Origin: Bryobacterales bacterium
Lineage (GTDB): Bacteria; Acidobacteriota; Terriglobia; Bryobacterales; Bryobacteraceae
DNA length: 64,000 nt
Direction: 5' to 3'
Assembly: GCA_025463005.1 (NCBI GenBank)
Contig: JAOAPR010000027.1
Coordinates: 1 to 64,000 of the forward strand
Shown: piece after piece, positions 19,821-30,766 of the stretch
Numbering within the stretch: the stretch's first letter is position 1
Layout of the letters: each line of letters begins with the position of its first letter
The notes under the pieces: generated by a model
The model's database searches: none
What the model was told of the DNA's origin: nothing
The model's input: the letters and a program-made list of their open reading frames with translations, nothing else
Made by a program: the position numbers and the translations under genes

Positions 19821-20590
19821 TGAAATATCTACTGGCATGGGTCGCGGTAGCGACTGCATATGCCCAGCTCGGGCCTGCACCAGCCAAACCCAAGCCTCCG
19901 CGCAATGCGAAGGAAGCCGCTCCGGTGGATTTCACGGGCTACTGGGTATCGGTGGTCACCGAAGACTGGCGCTGGCGGATGGTCACGCCGGCCAAGGGCG
20001 ATTTCGCGAGCATCCCGTTGAACCCCGAAGGCCGCAAAATGGGCAACGCCTGGGATCCGGCGAAGGATGAAGCTGCGGGCGAGCAGTGCCGGGCGTATGG
20101 GGCCCCTGCCGTGATGCGAATTCCCGGGAGGCTGCATATCACCTGGGCGGACGATAACACGCTCCAGATCGATGCGGACCAGGGCACCCAGACACGTCTG
20201 TTGCATTTCGGCGGCAGGGCTCCGCAGGGGGGAGCGGCGTCCTGGCAGGGCTATTCGGTGGCCCAGTGGGAGCCGCCTGTGCGCGGTTTGGGATCGCCGC
20301 AGCAGGGACTGGGGGCGACGCGTGAAGGGGCGCGGGGCCGATCGCTCGAAGTGGTCACCACCGGGCTTCGGCCGGGGTATTTGCGGAAAAACGGCCCGCC
20401 CTATAGCGGGGGCGCCATTTTAAAGGAGTATTTCGATCTTTCCATCGAGCGCAACGGGGATCCATGGTTCGTGGTGACGACGATTGTGGAGGATCCACAG
20501 TATCTTAGCGAGCCTTTTGTCGCCAGCACGAACTTCAAGAAACAGCGGGACGCGGCGGGCTGGAGTCCGGGCCCCTGTTCGGCGCGTTGA
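19820..20590 (+). CDS. Secreted hypothetical protein, related to 18049..18933
   Basis: MKYLLAWVAVATAYAQ signal; LEVVTTGLRPGYLRKNGPPYS..VVTTIVEDPQYLSEPF parallels LTVTTTHLKENYLRRNG..VVTVIDDPVFLTEPL. Confidence 0.7.
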   Translation: MKYLLAWVAVATAYAQLGPAPAKPKPPRNAKEAAPVDFTGYWVSVVTEDWRWRMVTPAKGDFASIPLNPEGRKMGNAWDPAKDEAAGEQCRAYGAPAVMRIPGRLHITWADDNTLQIDADQGTQTRLLHFGGRAPQGGAASWQGYSVAQWEPPVRGLGSPQQGLGATREGARGRSLEVVTTGLRPGYLRKNGPPYSGGAILKEYFDLSIERNGDPWFVVTTIVEDPQYLSEPFVASTNFKKQRDAAGWSPGPCSAR

Positions 20591-20652
20591 GGGCCCTACT
20601 GGAAGTACTTACATTTGTTGCCAACACAACGTCCAGTGCGGTATCGTAGCCA

Positions 20653-20686
20653 AAAGACCGTTCCCGTTCTCGGAACGGCCGTCTTT
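20653..20686 (+). terminator. Terminator/attenuator-like hairpin in the hppA leader
   Basis: AAAGAC-CGTTCC-loop-GGAACG-(gcc)-GTCTTT, ending about 26 nt before the hppA ATG. Confidence 0.5.
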
Positions 20687-20712
20687 CTTACCCAAATGGA
20701 GGGGTTTCCGGG

Positions 20713-23142
20713 ATGTTGACCTCGTTGTCTGCCTTGAGTAGGCGCGTTAAGCCGCTGTTTCTGTTGGTCTTGCTGGCTCTTGCCGGCGCACCGCTAATGG
20801 CCCAAGGCGAAGCGGAGCTCAAGCTCCCGGACCTGAGTACCGCCTTCTTTCAGGGCATCAACGGGCGAACGCTGCTGATGGCAGGCCTGGGCGTCAGCGT
20901 GCTCGGGCTGGTCTTCGGACTCATGATGTACAAGCACCTGCGTAATCTGCCGGTGCACGAGTCGATGCTCGAAATCTCCGAGCTGATCTACGAAACTTGC
21001 AAAACGTACCTGCTGACGCAAGGCAAGTTTCTGATGATCCTGGAGATATTCATCGGCGCGGTCATCGTTTTGTACTTCGGCTTCCTGAGCAATCTTCCAA
21101 CGTTTCAGGTTGCGATCATCCTGGCGTTTAGTGTTGTGGGAATTTTGGGCAGCTATGGCGTGGCTTGGTTTGGCATCCGGGTAAACACCTTCGCGAACTC
21201 GCGCACTGCGTTCGCCAGCCTGCGCGGCAAACCCTTCCCCTGCTACGCGATCCCGCTCAAGGCCGGCATGAGCATTGGCATGATGCTGATCAGCGTGGAA
21301 CTGTTCATCATGCTGTGCATCCTGCTGTTCATTCCGGGCGAGTACGCAGGACCCTGTTTCATTGGGTTCGCCATCGGCGAGTCGCTGGGCGCCGCGGCGT
21401 TACGCGTGGCGGGCGGCATCTTCACGAAGATCGCCGACATCGGCGCGGACTTGATGAAGATCGTGTTCAAGATCAAGGAAGACGACGCGCGCAACCCTGG
21501 CGTGATCGCGGATTGCACGGGCGATAACGCGGGCGATTCGGTGGGTCCCTCGGCCGACGGTTTCGAAACCTACGGCGTCACCGGCGTCGCGCTGATCAAC
21601 TTCATCATCCTGGCCGTCAACAACGACGTGATCAAAGTCGAGCTGCTGGTCTGGATTTTCGCCATGCGCGTCATGATGATTATCGCGAGCGCGCTGTCCT
21701 ACTTCATCAATGAAGCCGTGGCCAAGGCCAAGTATCAGAATGTCGACAAAATGAACTACGAAGCGCCGCTGACGTCGCTGGTGTGGCTGACGTCGTTTAT
21801 CTCCATCGGCGCAACTTATGCTCTGTCGTACGTGATGATTCCGGATCTGGGCGGCGATCCCTCCATGTGGTGGAAGCTTTCGACCATCATCACTTGCGGC
21901 ACGCTGGCAGGCGCAATTATTCCAGAGCTGGTGAAGGTGTTCACCTCGGTGGATTCGTCGCACGTCAAAGAGGTGGTAACGTCCTCGCGTGAAGGCGGGG
22001 CGTCTCTAAACATTCTGTCTGGTCTGGTGGCCGGTAACTTCAGCGCGTTCTGGCTGGGGATGGCCATGATGGCGCTAATGGCCATCGCCTACGGGGTGAG
22101 CGGCCTGGGCGTGGGGGCGCTGATGCTCGCTCCCGCGGTCTTCGCGTTCGGCTTGGTGGCGTTCGGATTCCTGGGCATGGGCCCGGTTACGATTGCGGTC
22201 GATTCTTACGGCCCCGTGACTGACAACGCCCAGTCGGTGTACGAACTGAGCACGATCGAAGCGATCCCCAATATCAAGAGCGACCTCAAGAAGAAGTACG
22301 GCTTCGACGTGGATTTCGAGAAAGCCAAGCATCACCTGGAAGAAAACGACGGCGCGGGCAACACCTTCAAGGCCACCGCGAAACCGGTGCTGATCGGCAC
22401 GGCCGTGGTAGGTTCCACCACCATGATCTTCTCGATCATCATTCTGTTGACCGATCACTTGCAGCCGGCACTGCTAGCCAACCTGTCGATCCTGTACGCG
22501 CCGTTCCTGCTGGGCCTGCTTACCGGTGGCGCGGTGATCTATTGGTTCACCGGCGCGTCCATGCAGGCCGTAACTACCGGCGCTTACCGCGCGGTCGAGT
22601 TCATCAAGGCCAACATCAAGCTGGAGGGCGTCACCAAGGCCTCGGTCGAAGATTCCAAGAAGGTGGTTGAGATCTGCACGAAATACGCGCAGAAGGGCAT
22701 GTTCAACATCTTCCTGACAGTGTTCTTCGCCACGCTGGCGTTTGCGTTCGTCGAGCCGTACTACTTCATCGGTTACCTGATTTCGATCGCACTATTCGGG
22801 TTGTACCAGGCGATCTTTATGGCCAATGCGGGCGGCGCCTGGGACAACGCTAAGAAGATCGTCGAAGTGGAACTGAAGGCGAAAGGCACGCCGCTGCACG
22901 ATGCCACGGTAGTTGGTGATACCGTGGGCGATCCTTTCAAGGACACTTCTTCGGTGGCGCTGAATCCGATCATCAAATTCACGACGCTGTTCGGATTGCT
23001 GGCGGTGGAACTGGCTGTCTCGTGGACCAAGACGCGGGGCGCGAACTTTACCACCGCGCTTGCTGCCGTCTTTCTGGCGGTGGCGCTATTCTTCGTATGG
23101 CGCTCCTTCTACGGAATGCGTATCGAAGGCAGCAAGGGGTAA
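20713..23142 (+). CDS. hppA: Membrane-bound ion-translocating pyrophosphatase
   Basis: EDDARNPGVIADCTGDNAGDSVGPSADGFETYG; multiple TM segments; DTVGDPFKDTSSVALNPIIK near the C-terminus. Confidence 0.95.
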   Translation: MLTSLSALSRRVKPLFLLVLLALAGAPLMAQGEAELKLPDLSTAFFQGINGRTLLMAGLGVSVLGLVFGLMMYKHLRNLPVHESMLEISELIYETCKTYLLTQGKFLMILEIFIGAVIVLYFGFLSNLPTFQVAIILAFSVVGILGSYGVAWFGIRVNTFANSRTAFASLRGKPFPCYAIPLKAGMSIGMMLISVELFIMLCILLFIPGEYAGPCFIGFAIGESLGAAALRVAGGIFTKIADIGADLMKIVFKIKEDDARNPGVIADCTGDNAGDSVGPSADGFETYGVTGVALINFIILAVNNDVIKVELLVWIFAMRVMMIIASALSYFINEAVAKAKYQNVDKMNYEAPLTSLVWLTSFISIGATYALSYVMIPDLGGDPSMWWKLSTIITCGTLAGAIIPELVKVFTSVDSSHVKEVVTSSREGGASLNILSGLVAGNFSAFWLGMAMMALMAIAYGVSGLGVGALMLAPAVFAFGLVAFGFLGMGPVTIAVDSYGPVTDNAQSVYELSTIEAIPNIKSDLKKKYGFDVDFEKAKHHLEENDGAGNTFKATAKPVLIGTAVVGSTTMIFSIIILLTDHLQPALLANLSILYAPFLLGLLTGGAVIYWFTGASMQAVTTGAYRAVEFIKANIKLEGVTKASVEDSKKVVEICTKYAQKGMFNIFLTVFFATLAFAFVEPYYFIGYLISIALFGLYQAIFMANAGGAWDNAKKIVEVELKAKGTPLHDATVVGDTVGDPFKDTSSVALNPIIKFTTLFGLLAVELAVSWTKTRGANFTTALAAVFLAVALFFVWRSFYGMRIEGSKG

Positions 23143-23151
23143 GCTGAAGTC

Positions 23152-24741
23152 GTGCGTGCGCTTGCCGCGATTGTACTGTGTATGACGCTTTCGGCGGCTA
23201 CTATCCCTGATCTAGCGGAGTTGAATCGCATGATCGCGCGGTTCGCTCCGGTGGAGCTGCACGCGGATGCGTCCAAGCTGTCGGCCGGCGATCAAAAGGC
23301 GCTGCCGAAGCTGCTGGACGCCGCGCGTGTGATCGACGACATTTTCCTGACCCAGGTATGGAGTGGCAACCCTGCGCTGCGGCGGAAGCTGGTACAGGAT
23401 AAATCGGAAGTGGGGAAAGCCCGGCTGCATTATTTCGACCTGAACAAGGGGCCTTGGTCGGAGCTGGATGACCACGTTGCGTTTCTGCCGGATGTTCCTC
23501 CGAAGAAGCTGCCGGGGGCGAATTTCTATCCGGAGGACATGACCAAGGCGGAGTTCGAGATGTGGGCCGATGACGCGGCTCGCGGATTCTTTACGGTGAT
23601 CCGGCGGGATGCGGACAAGAAGTTAAGAACAGTCCCGTACAGCATCGAGTACAAGAGTGATCTAAGCCGGGCGGCGAAGCTGCTGGAGGAAGCGGCTGCG
23701 CTCACACCCAATAAATCCTTGCAAGAGTTCTTACGCCTGCGGGCGAAAGCTTTCTCGAGCAATGACTATTACGACAGCGACGTCGCCTGGATGAAGCTCG
23801 ACGCACCCATCGATATCACCATCGGGCCGTATGAGACCTACATGGACGAGATCTTCGGATACAAGGCGGCGTTTGAGGCCTACGTCACGCTGCGTGACGA
23901 CGAGGAAACCGCCAAGCTCAAGATGTTCGCCGATCATCTACAGGAGATCGAGAACAATCTTCCCTTGGACCCGAAGTATCGCAACCCGCAAATAGGAGCG
24001 CTGGCACCGATCCGCGTGGTGAATCAGGTACTAGCTGCGGGCGATGGCGCGCATGGGGTCCGCACTGCGGCGTTCAATCTTCCCAACGACGAACGCATCG
24101 TCCAGAAGATGGGATCGAAGCGCGTGATGCTCAAGAATGTCCAGGAGGCGAAGTTTTCAAAGACTCTGGAGCCGATTGCAAAACGCGTGTTAGGCTCCGC
24201 CGACCAGCGCGACTTGAATTTCAATGCGTTCTTCACGCATATCCTGGCGCACGAAATGACGCATGGAATCGGCCCACAGAATAACGTGCGCCAGTCGCTC
24301 AAAGAGCTGCATTCGGCGATCGAAGAAGCCAAAGCCGATGCCACAGGGCTGTTCATGATGCAGTATCTGTTCGATCACAAGCTGCTGCCGGCCGCGGAGA
24401 AGTCTCTCTACACCACGTTTCTGGCGTCATCCTTCCGCACGCTGCGCTTCGGAATCCACGAGGCCCACGGCAAAGGCATGGCATTGCAATTTAACTACCT
24501 GATGGACAAGGGCGCGTTTGTGGCGCGGCCGGACGGGACGTTTGCAGTGGACTTCGCCAAAATCCAGCCCGCTGTACGCGACTTAGTGCACGATCTGTTG
24601 ACTATCGAGGCTACAGGCGATTACGCCGGCGCCAAGAAGATGCTGGACCAACTGAGCGTGGTGCGCCCGCCGGTACAGCAGGCACTCGGGAAGCTCACGG
24701 ATATTCCTACCGACATCGAACCCGTGACAACCTCTCGCTAG
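23152..24741 (+). CDS. Dipeptidyl-peptidase III-like (peptidase M49) family protein
   Basis: ILAHEMTHGIGPQNNVRQSLKELHSAIEEAKADATGLFMMQYL (zinc HExxH and downstream EEAKAD); N-terminal signal peptide. Confidence 0.8.
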   Translation: MRALAAIVLCMTLSAATIPDLAELNRMIARFAPVELHADASKLSAGDQKALPKLLDAARVIDDIFLTQVWSGNPALRRKLVQDKSEVGKARLHYFDLNKGPWSELDDHVAFLPDVPPKKLPGANFYPEDMTKAEFEMWADDAARGFFTVIRRDADKKLRTVPYSIEYKSDLSRAAKLLEEAAALTPNKSLQEFLRLRAKAFSSNDYYDSDVAWMKLDAPIDITIGPYETYMDEIFGYKAAFEAYVTLRDDEETAKLKMFADHLQEIENNLPLDPKYRNPQIGALAPIRVVNQVLAAGDGAHGVRTAAFNLPNDERIVQKMGSKRVMLKNVQEAKFSKTLEPIAKRVLGSADQRDLNFNAFFTHILAHEMTHGIGPQNNVRQSLKELHSAIEEAKADATGLFMMQYLFDHKLLPAAEKSLYTTFLASSFRTLRFGIHEAHGKGMALQFNYLMDKGAFVARPDGTFAVDFAKIQPAVRDLVHDLLTIEATGDYAGAKKMLDQLSVVRPPVQQALGKLTDIPTDIEPVTTSR

Positions 24742-24807
24742 TGCACGCAGTCGTGCGTGGCGCGTCGCGACGCTCGGCGTTCACGCTTTTGTCCGGGATC
24801 GGAGCAG

Positions 24808-24855
24808 GTGTCGAGAGGAGTCTCGACACGGCACGCACGAGTGCGTGCGCCACGC
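24808..24855. repeat. REP-like double-hairpin element, copy 2
   Basis: GTGTCGAGA-GGAG-TCTCGACAC then GCACGCAC-GA-GTGCGTGC; see copy 1. Confidence 0.9.
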
Positions 24856-24861
24856 TTGGCG

Positions 24862-25587
24862 TTAAGCCGCTTTGGCGATCGGCTCTTCTTTCACTCGCGC
24901 CAGGCCAAAGCGCTCCAGAGTCCAGATCACAGGCCAGGCCGGATCGATCTCGCGCGCCCTAAGAGCAAACTTGGCTGACGAAGGATACTCGTGATGGTTG
25001 TTGTGCAGTCCTTCCCCGCCGGTGAGCAGGGCGATGAGCTGATGATTCGTCGCCAGGTTATCGTAATTGCGGTACCCGATCATGTGGCAGATGCTGTTGA
25101 TGGACGCGTTCAGCAGGATGTAGGCCACCACGTGGAAGCCCCACATCGCCAGGCCCCAAGCCCACCCGAACATCAACATAAAGACTCCCAAACCTAAATA
25201 TGCGCCGTAACCGTGCTTGAAGACGGGAAGCCGGTCAATCAGGTCGGGCCGGTGGTCCGGGGTATATTTACGAATCGTCGCCTGGTTCCTGATTTCCGTG
25301 CGGTACAAGAAGAAGTTGCCGAAAAATACGTGCCACAGGCCCAGCAGATAGGGGCTGTGCGGATCTCCTTCGCGATCGGAAAAATGATGGTGTTTGCGGT
25401 GCACCGCGACCCATTGGCGCGGCACGATGCCCGTGAACAGGCTCAATTGCAAGTGCATCAGGTTCGCCACGATCGGGTTCAGCTCGATGCCGCGGTGGCA
25501 CATCGCCCGGTGCAGATAAATCGTCGTGAGGAATACCGACACCTGCAAGATGCCGATCGTAATTAGGAACATCGACAGGACGCTCAT
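24862..25587 (-). CDS. Fatty acid / acyl-CoA desaturase
   Basis: Three His boxes: HRAMCHR, HRKHHHFSD, HNNHHEYP. Confidence 0.92.
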   Translation of the reverse strand: MSVLSMFLITIGILQVSVFLTTIYLHRAMCHRGIELNPIVANLMHLQLSLFTGIVPRQWVAVHRKHHHFSDREGDPHSPYLLGLWHVFFGNFFLYRTEIRNQATIRKYTPDHRPDLIDRLPVFKHGYGAYLGLGVFMLMFGWAWGLAMWGFHVVAYILLNASINSICHMIGYRNYDNLATNHQLIALLTGGEGLHNNHHEYPSSAKFALRAREIDPAWPVIWTLERFGLARVKEEPIAKAA

Positions 25588-25619
25588 TGGTTGGGTTTTT
25601 TAATGCTAACAGTTCTTGA

Positions 25620-25886
25620 CTACTTGAGAACCGTAACCTTGATGGGAGGCGTGTGCTCGCAAGCAACGGTTTCGGTGACTCCCGAGGCAATCTCGCCGCA
25701 GGCGTTGTTGACTGCGGCCTGATGCGCGAACTCCTCAGTAGTGGCTGATGCTGTTTTGCAGTTGGTGCGGCCATTGAACTGTATACACACTTCCACGCGA
25801 TGCTTCGCCAGAGTCATGGTGGAGTATACGATTACGCCCAAGACCAGCAGCACAAAGATGACACCCGCGACGACGGGTTTTCTCAT
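25620..25886 (-). CDS. Hypothetical small membrane-anchored protein
   Basis: [23 protein letters not shown]-terminal TM; overlaps accA by 4 nt. Confidence 0.65.
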   Translation of the reverse strand: MRKPVVAGVIFVLLVLGVIVYSTMTLAKHRVEVCIQFNGRTNCKTASATTEEFAHQAAVNNACGEIASGVTETVACEHTPPIKVTVLK

Positions 25887-26752
25887 GCTGATTCCGTGAA
25901 GAGCGCGCCCATGCGCCGGAATTTTTCGTAGCGGTCGTCGATGAGCTTCTTAGGATCCTGCCCGCAGAGCTCGGCCAGCGCGCCACGCAGCGTTGTCCGC
26001 AGGGCTTCCGCGGCCTGCTCCGGATCGGCGTGAGCGCCAACACCCGACTCAGGGACGATGCCGTCAATGACACCGAATTCGAGCAAATCTTTCGCGGTCA
26101 GTTTCAACGCGGCCGCGGCACGGGGCGCGCGGCTGGCGTCGCGATACAGAATTGCGGCGCAGCTCTCCGGCGAAATCACGCTGTAGACGGCATTTTCGAG
26201 CATGTAGATGCGATTGCCGACGCCCATCGCGAGAGCGCCTCCGCTACCGCCTTCGCCAATCACCACGACGATCACGGGCACAGGTAACCGCGACATTTCG
26301 CGCAGGTTCTGGGCGATCGCTTCGGCTTGACCGCGCTCTTCGGCGTCAATGCCGGGGTAGGCTCCCATGGTGTCGAGAAATGTAATCACCGGGCGCGAAA
26401 ACTTTGCCGCCAGCTCCATCAGGCGCAGGGCTTTCCGATAACCCTCGGGCTTGGGCATGCCGAAGTTGCGGAACAGTTTCTGCTTGGTATCGCGGCCCTT
26501 CTGCTGGCCGATGAGCATTACCGGGCGCTCGTCGAACCACGCCGGACCGGCCACGATGGCGTGGTCATCGCCATAGGCCCGATCGCCGTGAAGCTCCTCG
26601 AAATTGGTGAACAGGCGCTGGATGTAATCCAGCGTGTGAGGACGCTTGGGATGGCGCGCCAGCAGCACGCGTTCCCAGCTTGGATTCGTTTCAACAGGAG
26701 CTTTGGCTTCAGCCATGGGATTTCCTACCGGCGCTGGTTGCGGCGCACTCAT
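25883..26752 (-). CDS. accA: Acetyl-CoA carboxylase carboxyltransferase subunit alpha
   Basis: [19 protein letters not shown]-type block ([19 protein letters not shown]); [39 protein letters not shown]. Confidence 0.96.
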   Translation of the reverse strand: MSAPQPAPVGNPMAEAKAPVETNPSWERVLLARHPKRPHTLDYIQRLFTNFEELHGDRAYGDDHAIVAGPAWFDERPVMLIGQQKGRDTKQKLFRNFGMPKPEGYRKALRLMELAAKFSRPVITFLDTMGAYPGIDAEERGQAEAIAQNLREMSRLPVPVIVVVIGEGGSGGALAMGVGNRIYMLENAVYSVISPESCAAILYRDASRAPRAAAALKLTAKDLLEFGVIDGIVPESGVGAHADPEQAAEALRTTLRGALAELCGQDPKKLIDDRYEKFRRMGALFTESA

Positions 26753-29700
26753 TCGGTCGCAAGCACCTCCAGCGCTTCCGGTCCGCAGATACGCGCCAGC
26801 TCAGCGCAGAATTCCTTGTCCGGCCGGACTTTAGCCGGTACGTCCAGGATAACCGAGAAATCGCGTCTCTTTTCGAGACGGAGGCGAACCTCAGTGGCGC
26901 CGGGCTTACGGGCGAACAATTGGGAAAGAGCGGCAGCACGGTCGGCATCGGTCGCCCCATTCACCACAGCCCCGTTCACCGGAACCCGGATGGAGATGAG
27001 CGACGGAAGACGCAGGCGGGCGTTTTCCAGGAGCACGATGTCCTGCACGGAGATCTTGGGCGGCGCGTTTTCCTCCGGCAGCACTAGCCCCCTTACCAGC
27101 ACGGCCTTGTCTTCGTTGAGCACCGGCAGGAGCCGATCGTACTGCGTGGAGAACACCATGGCTTCGAGGCTGCCTTCGCGATCCTCGATCTGCAACGCTG
27201 CCCAGAGCTTGCCGTCTTTGTTGCGCTTGCGCTGGATCCCCAGCAAAATTCCGCACAGTGCGACTTCCGTGTTCTTTGCTAAACCTTCGAGCCCGGAGGT
27301 GAAGTGCGTCGCCAGCTCCGCGACTTTGTCCGAGAATTGATCGAGCGGATGGCCGGTGATATAGAACCCGAGCATCTCCTTTTCGGCCGTCAGCTTCTCC
27401 TGGGGGGTCCAGTCGGGAACGGCGGGGAGAGGACGCGCAGCCGCGGGCTCCTGCCCCATGACGTCGGCAAACAGGCCGGACTGGCCGCTGGCACGATCCT
27501 TCCAGGCCCGCGCGCCGATCTCCATCGCGCCGTCGATCACAGCGAACAACTGCGCCCGCGCGCTGCCCAGAGAATCGAGGGCGCCGGCTTTGATGAAGCT
27601 TTCGATCATCCGCCGGTTAACGGCAGACAGATCCACGCGCTCGCAGAAATCGTAAAGCGAAGTGAAACGGCCGTTTTGGGTGCGCGCGGCCATGATCGAT
27701 TCCACAGCATTCGCGCCGACGTTCTTAATGGCTCCGAGGCCGAAGCGAATCCCATCGGGGGCGGGCGTGAAAGTAAATTCCGAGGAGTTTACATCGGGAG
27801 CAAGCACCTGGATCCCCATTTCGCGGCACTCATTGATATACTTCACGACCTTTGCGGTGTTGCCAGCTTCCGAGGTCAGCAGCGCCGACATGAACTCCAG
27901 CGGATAGTGCGTTTTCAGATACGCGGTAACGAACGCCAGATAAGCATAGGCGGCGGAGTGGGCCTTCGGAAAGCCGTAGCCGGCGAACTTCTCCATCAAG
28001 TCGAAAATACGCTCAGCTTTGCGCGCCGGATGGCCGTTCGCCTTGGCGCCTTCGACAAAGCGCTCGCGCTGTTTGGCCATCTCCTCGGGCTTTTTCTTGC
28101 CCATGGCGCGTCGCAGCAGATCGGCTTCGCCGAGCGAATAACCCGCCAGGCGGTTGGCGAGGCGCGTGACCTGCTCCTGGTAAACCATCACGCCGTAGGT
28201 TTCTTCCAGGATCTCTTTCATCTCCGGCAGATCGTAAACCACTTCCTTGCGACCATGCTTGCGGTCGATGAAGTCGTCGATCATGCCCATGGGGCCGGGG
28301 CGATAAAGAGCGTTGAGGGCAACCAGGTCGCCGATGCGGTCGGGCTGATAGCGGCGCAGAATGTCGCGCATGCCCGCGGATTCAAACTGGAAAACGCCGC
28401 TGGTGTAGGCCTTGCAGAAGATCTGCTGGTAAGTTTCCTGATCGTCGAGCGGCAGTTCTTCCACCTGCAGCGTAACGCCACGATGGCGCTCGATCAATTG
28501 GAGCGCATCGGCAATGATGGTAAGAGTGGTCAGCCCCAGAAAGTCCATCTTGAGCAGGCCGAGCTTCTCCAAGCCGACCATGTCGTACTGGGTGACAATT
28601 TCGTCCTTGTTGGTCTTATAAAGCGGCACCAGCTCCCGGAGAGGCTGCGGCGCGATCACCACTCCCGCCGCATGCACGCTGGCATTTCGTGCGACGCCTT
28701 CCAGCCGCTGCGCGACATCCAATATCTCCTGGATGCGGGGCTCTTTGCGTGCCAGTTCGTCGATCTGCGGCTCCATCTTGCGCGCTTCGGCGAGCTTGAT
28801 GTTGAGCGGCATAGTGGGAATCAGCTTAGTGATTCGGTCCACGTCGGCGTAGCTCACGTCCAGTACGCGGCCGACATCCTTGATGGCTGCGCGCGCGCCC
28901 AGTGTGCCGAACGTGATGATCTGGGCAACTTGTTCGCGGCCGTACTTTTCGGTGACGTACTGGATCACTTCGCCGCGCCCGCGTGTGCAGAAATCGACGT
29001 CGATGTCGGGCATTGTGACGCGTTCCGGATTGAGAAACCGCTCGAACAGCAACTCGTACTCGAGCGGATCGATGTCGGTGATATTCATCGAATAGCTCAC
29101 CAGGGAACCGGCGGCCGACCCGCGGCCCGGACCGACCGGGATTTTACGGTCTTTAGCGAAGCGGATGAAATCCCAGACGATCAGGAAGTATCCGGAATAC
29201 TGCATTTGCTCGATGGTGCGAATCTCGCGGTCCAGGCGTTCGGAGTATTCGGCCAAGTCGTGCTTCAGGCGGCCTTGTGCGTGTAGGGCTTCCAATCTGC
29301 CGCGGCGCTTTTCGAAACCCTGGCGCGCGACGTACTCGAAATAGGTATCCGTGGTGTGCGCTTCGGGTATGGGGAATTTCGGGAAGGGTTCGGCGATCGG
29401 GTCCAGCTTGATCTGGCAGCGCTGAGCGATGTCCCAGGTCCGGTCCAGCGCGTCGGGAACCTCGCCGAACAACTGCAGCATCTCCTCGCGCGTTTTGAGA
29501 TAAAACTGCGGCTGGGTAAAGCGCATCCGGTTCGGATCCGACATGGTCTTGCCGGTCTGGATGCAGAGCAGGATTTCGTGGGCGCGGGCGTCGTCCTGGC
29601 GCAGATAGTGCGAATCGTTGGTGGCCACCAGCGGAATTCCGGTGTCGCCCGCCAGGCGGTGGATTTGCGGCAGCACTTTCTCATCCGGATCGAGGCCGTG

Positions 29701-30237
29701 ATTTTGCAGCTCCAGGAAGAAATTCTTCTTGCCGAACAGGTCGCTGTACTCGTAGGCCAGGCGCTTGGCTTCGTCGTAGCGGTCCGCCAGCAAGGTTTCG
29801 TTGATATCGCCGCGCAGGCAGGCCGAAAGCGCGATCAAGCCTTCGGAATGGCGCGACAGCAAATCTTTGTCGATGCGCGGCTTGTAATAAAAACCATCCA
29901 GGTAGCCGGTGGAGACAAGCTGGATCAGATTGCGATAGCCGGTCTGGTTTTCGCACAGCAGCACCAGATGGTTGTAGCGATTGGTATCACTCTTGACAGC
30001 CTGCCCCTGCTGCGCGACGTACACTTCGCAGCCGATCACCGGGTGGACACCGTGCTTCTTGGCTTCGTTATAGAACTCGACCGCGCCGAACAGGTTGCCA
30101 TGATCGGTCATGGCGACGGCGGGCATCTTCTGCTCCGCCACCTGGCGCATTAGCTGGGAGATCTCGCAGGCTCCATCAAGGAGCGAGTAATCCGTGTGGC
30201 AATGCAGATGAACAAAAGGCGCGGGCATGGAAGTCAA
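26749..30237 (-). CDS. dnaE: DNA polymerase III subunit alpha
   Basis: PHP domain [46 protein letters not shown]; 4-nt overlap with accA. Confidence 0.97.
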   Translation of the reverse strand: MTSMPAPFVHLHCHTDYSLLDGACEISQLMRQVAEQKMPAVAMTDHGNLFGAVEFYNEAKKHGVHPVIGCEVYVAQQGQAVKSDTNRYNHLVLLCENQTGYRNLIQLVSTGYLDGFYYKPRIDKDLLSRHSEGLIALSACLRGDINETLLADRYDEAKRLAYEYSDLFGKKNFFLELQNHGLDPDEKVLPQIHRLAGDTGIPLVATNDSHYLRQDDARAHEILLCIQTGKTMSDPNRMRFTQPQFYLKTREEMLQLFGEVPDALDRTWDIAQRCQIKLDPIAEPFPKFPIPEAHTTDTYFEYVARQGFEKRRGRLEALHAQGRLKHDLAEYSERLDREIRTIEQMQYSGYFLIVWDFIRFAKDRKIPVGPGRGSAAGSLVSYSMNITDIDPLEYELLFERFLNPERVTMPDIDVDFCTRGRGEVIQYVTEKYGREQVAQIITFGTLGARAAIKDVGRVLDVSYADVDRITKLIPTMPLNIKLAEARKMEPQIDELARKEPRIQEILDVAQRLEGVARNASVHAAGVVIAPQPLRELVPLYKTNKDEIVTQYDMVGLEKLGLLKMDFLGLTTLTIIADALQLIERHRGVTLQVEELPLDDQETYQQIFCKAYTSGVFQFESAGMRDILRRYQPDRIGDLVALNALYRPGPMGMIDDFIDRKHGRKEVVYDLPEMKEILEETYGVMVYQEQVTRLANRLAGYSLGEADLLRRAMGKKKPEEMAKQRERFVEGAKANGHPARKAERIFDLMEKFAGYGFPKAHSAAYAYLAFVTAYLKTHYPLEFMSALLTSEAGNTAKVVKYINECREMGIQVLAPDVNSSEFTFTPAPDGIRFGLGAIKNVGANAVESIMAARTQNGRFTSLYDFCERVDLSAVNRRMIESFIKAGALDSLGSARAQLFAVIDGAMEIGARAWKDRASGQSGLFADVMGQEPAAARPLPAVPDWTPQEKLTAEKEMLGFYITGHPLDQFSDKVAELATHFTSGLEGLAKNTEVALCGILLGIQRKRNKDGKLWAALQIEDREGSLEAMVFSTQYDRLLPVLNEDKAVLVRGLVLPEENAPPKISVQDIVLLENARLRLPSLISIRVPVNGAVVNGATDADRAAALSQLFARKPGATEVRLRLEKRRDFSVILDVPAKVRPDKEFCAELARICGPEALEVLATE

Positions 30238-30289
30238 TCCGATCCCGGGGGAGACTACCAGTATAGCGGGCGGAAATTAAGATCAAGAT

Positions 30290-30766
30290 ATGGACAAACT
30301 TCGCATAGCGCCCGCGACCGAGCGCGACGTTCCTCAGATTCTGGAACTGATCCGTGGCTTGGCCGAGTATGAGCGGCTGTCGCACCTCGTCGAAGCCAAC
30401 GAAGATCGCCTGCGCCGGACGCTTTTTGGCGACCGTCCCGCTGCGGAGGTCCTGCTGGCTTACGATGGCGACGAGTGTGTCGCCTTCGCGGTATTCTTTA
30501 CGAACTACTCGACCTTTCTAGCCAAACCAGGCCTGTACCTGGAAGACCTCTTCGTCAAGCCCCACGCCCGGCGCAAGGGGATAGGTCTGAAGATCCTGAA
30601 GCGGCTGGCGGCGATTGCACGCGAGCGCGATTACGGGCGGCTGGAATGGAGCGTGCTCGATTGGAATGAACCCGCCATCCACTTCTACAAGAAACTCGGG
30701 GCTGTACCGATGGATGACTGGACGCTGTTCCGGCTGACGGGTGAGGCTCTGGTGAACTTCGGCTAG
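30290..30766 (+). CDS. GNAT family N-acetyltransferase
   Basis: LYLEDLFVKPHARRKGIGLKILKRLAAIA..EWSVLDWNEPAIHFYKKLGA. Confidence 0.93.
   Translation: MDKLRIAPATERDVPQILELIRGLAEYERLSHLVEANEDRLRRTLFGDRPAAEVLLAYDGDECVAFAVFFTNYSTFLAKPGLYLEDLFVKPHARRKGIGLKILKRLAAIARERDYGRLEWSVLDWNEPAIHFYKKLGAVPMDDWTLFRLTGEALVNFG

Noticed and set aside
27304-29286. 660-aa + strand ORF antisense to dnaE
   Set aside because: No recognisable domain; a mirror of the dnaE codon pattern in GC-rich DNA.
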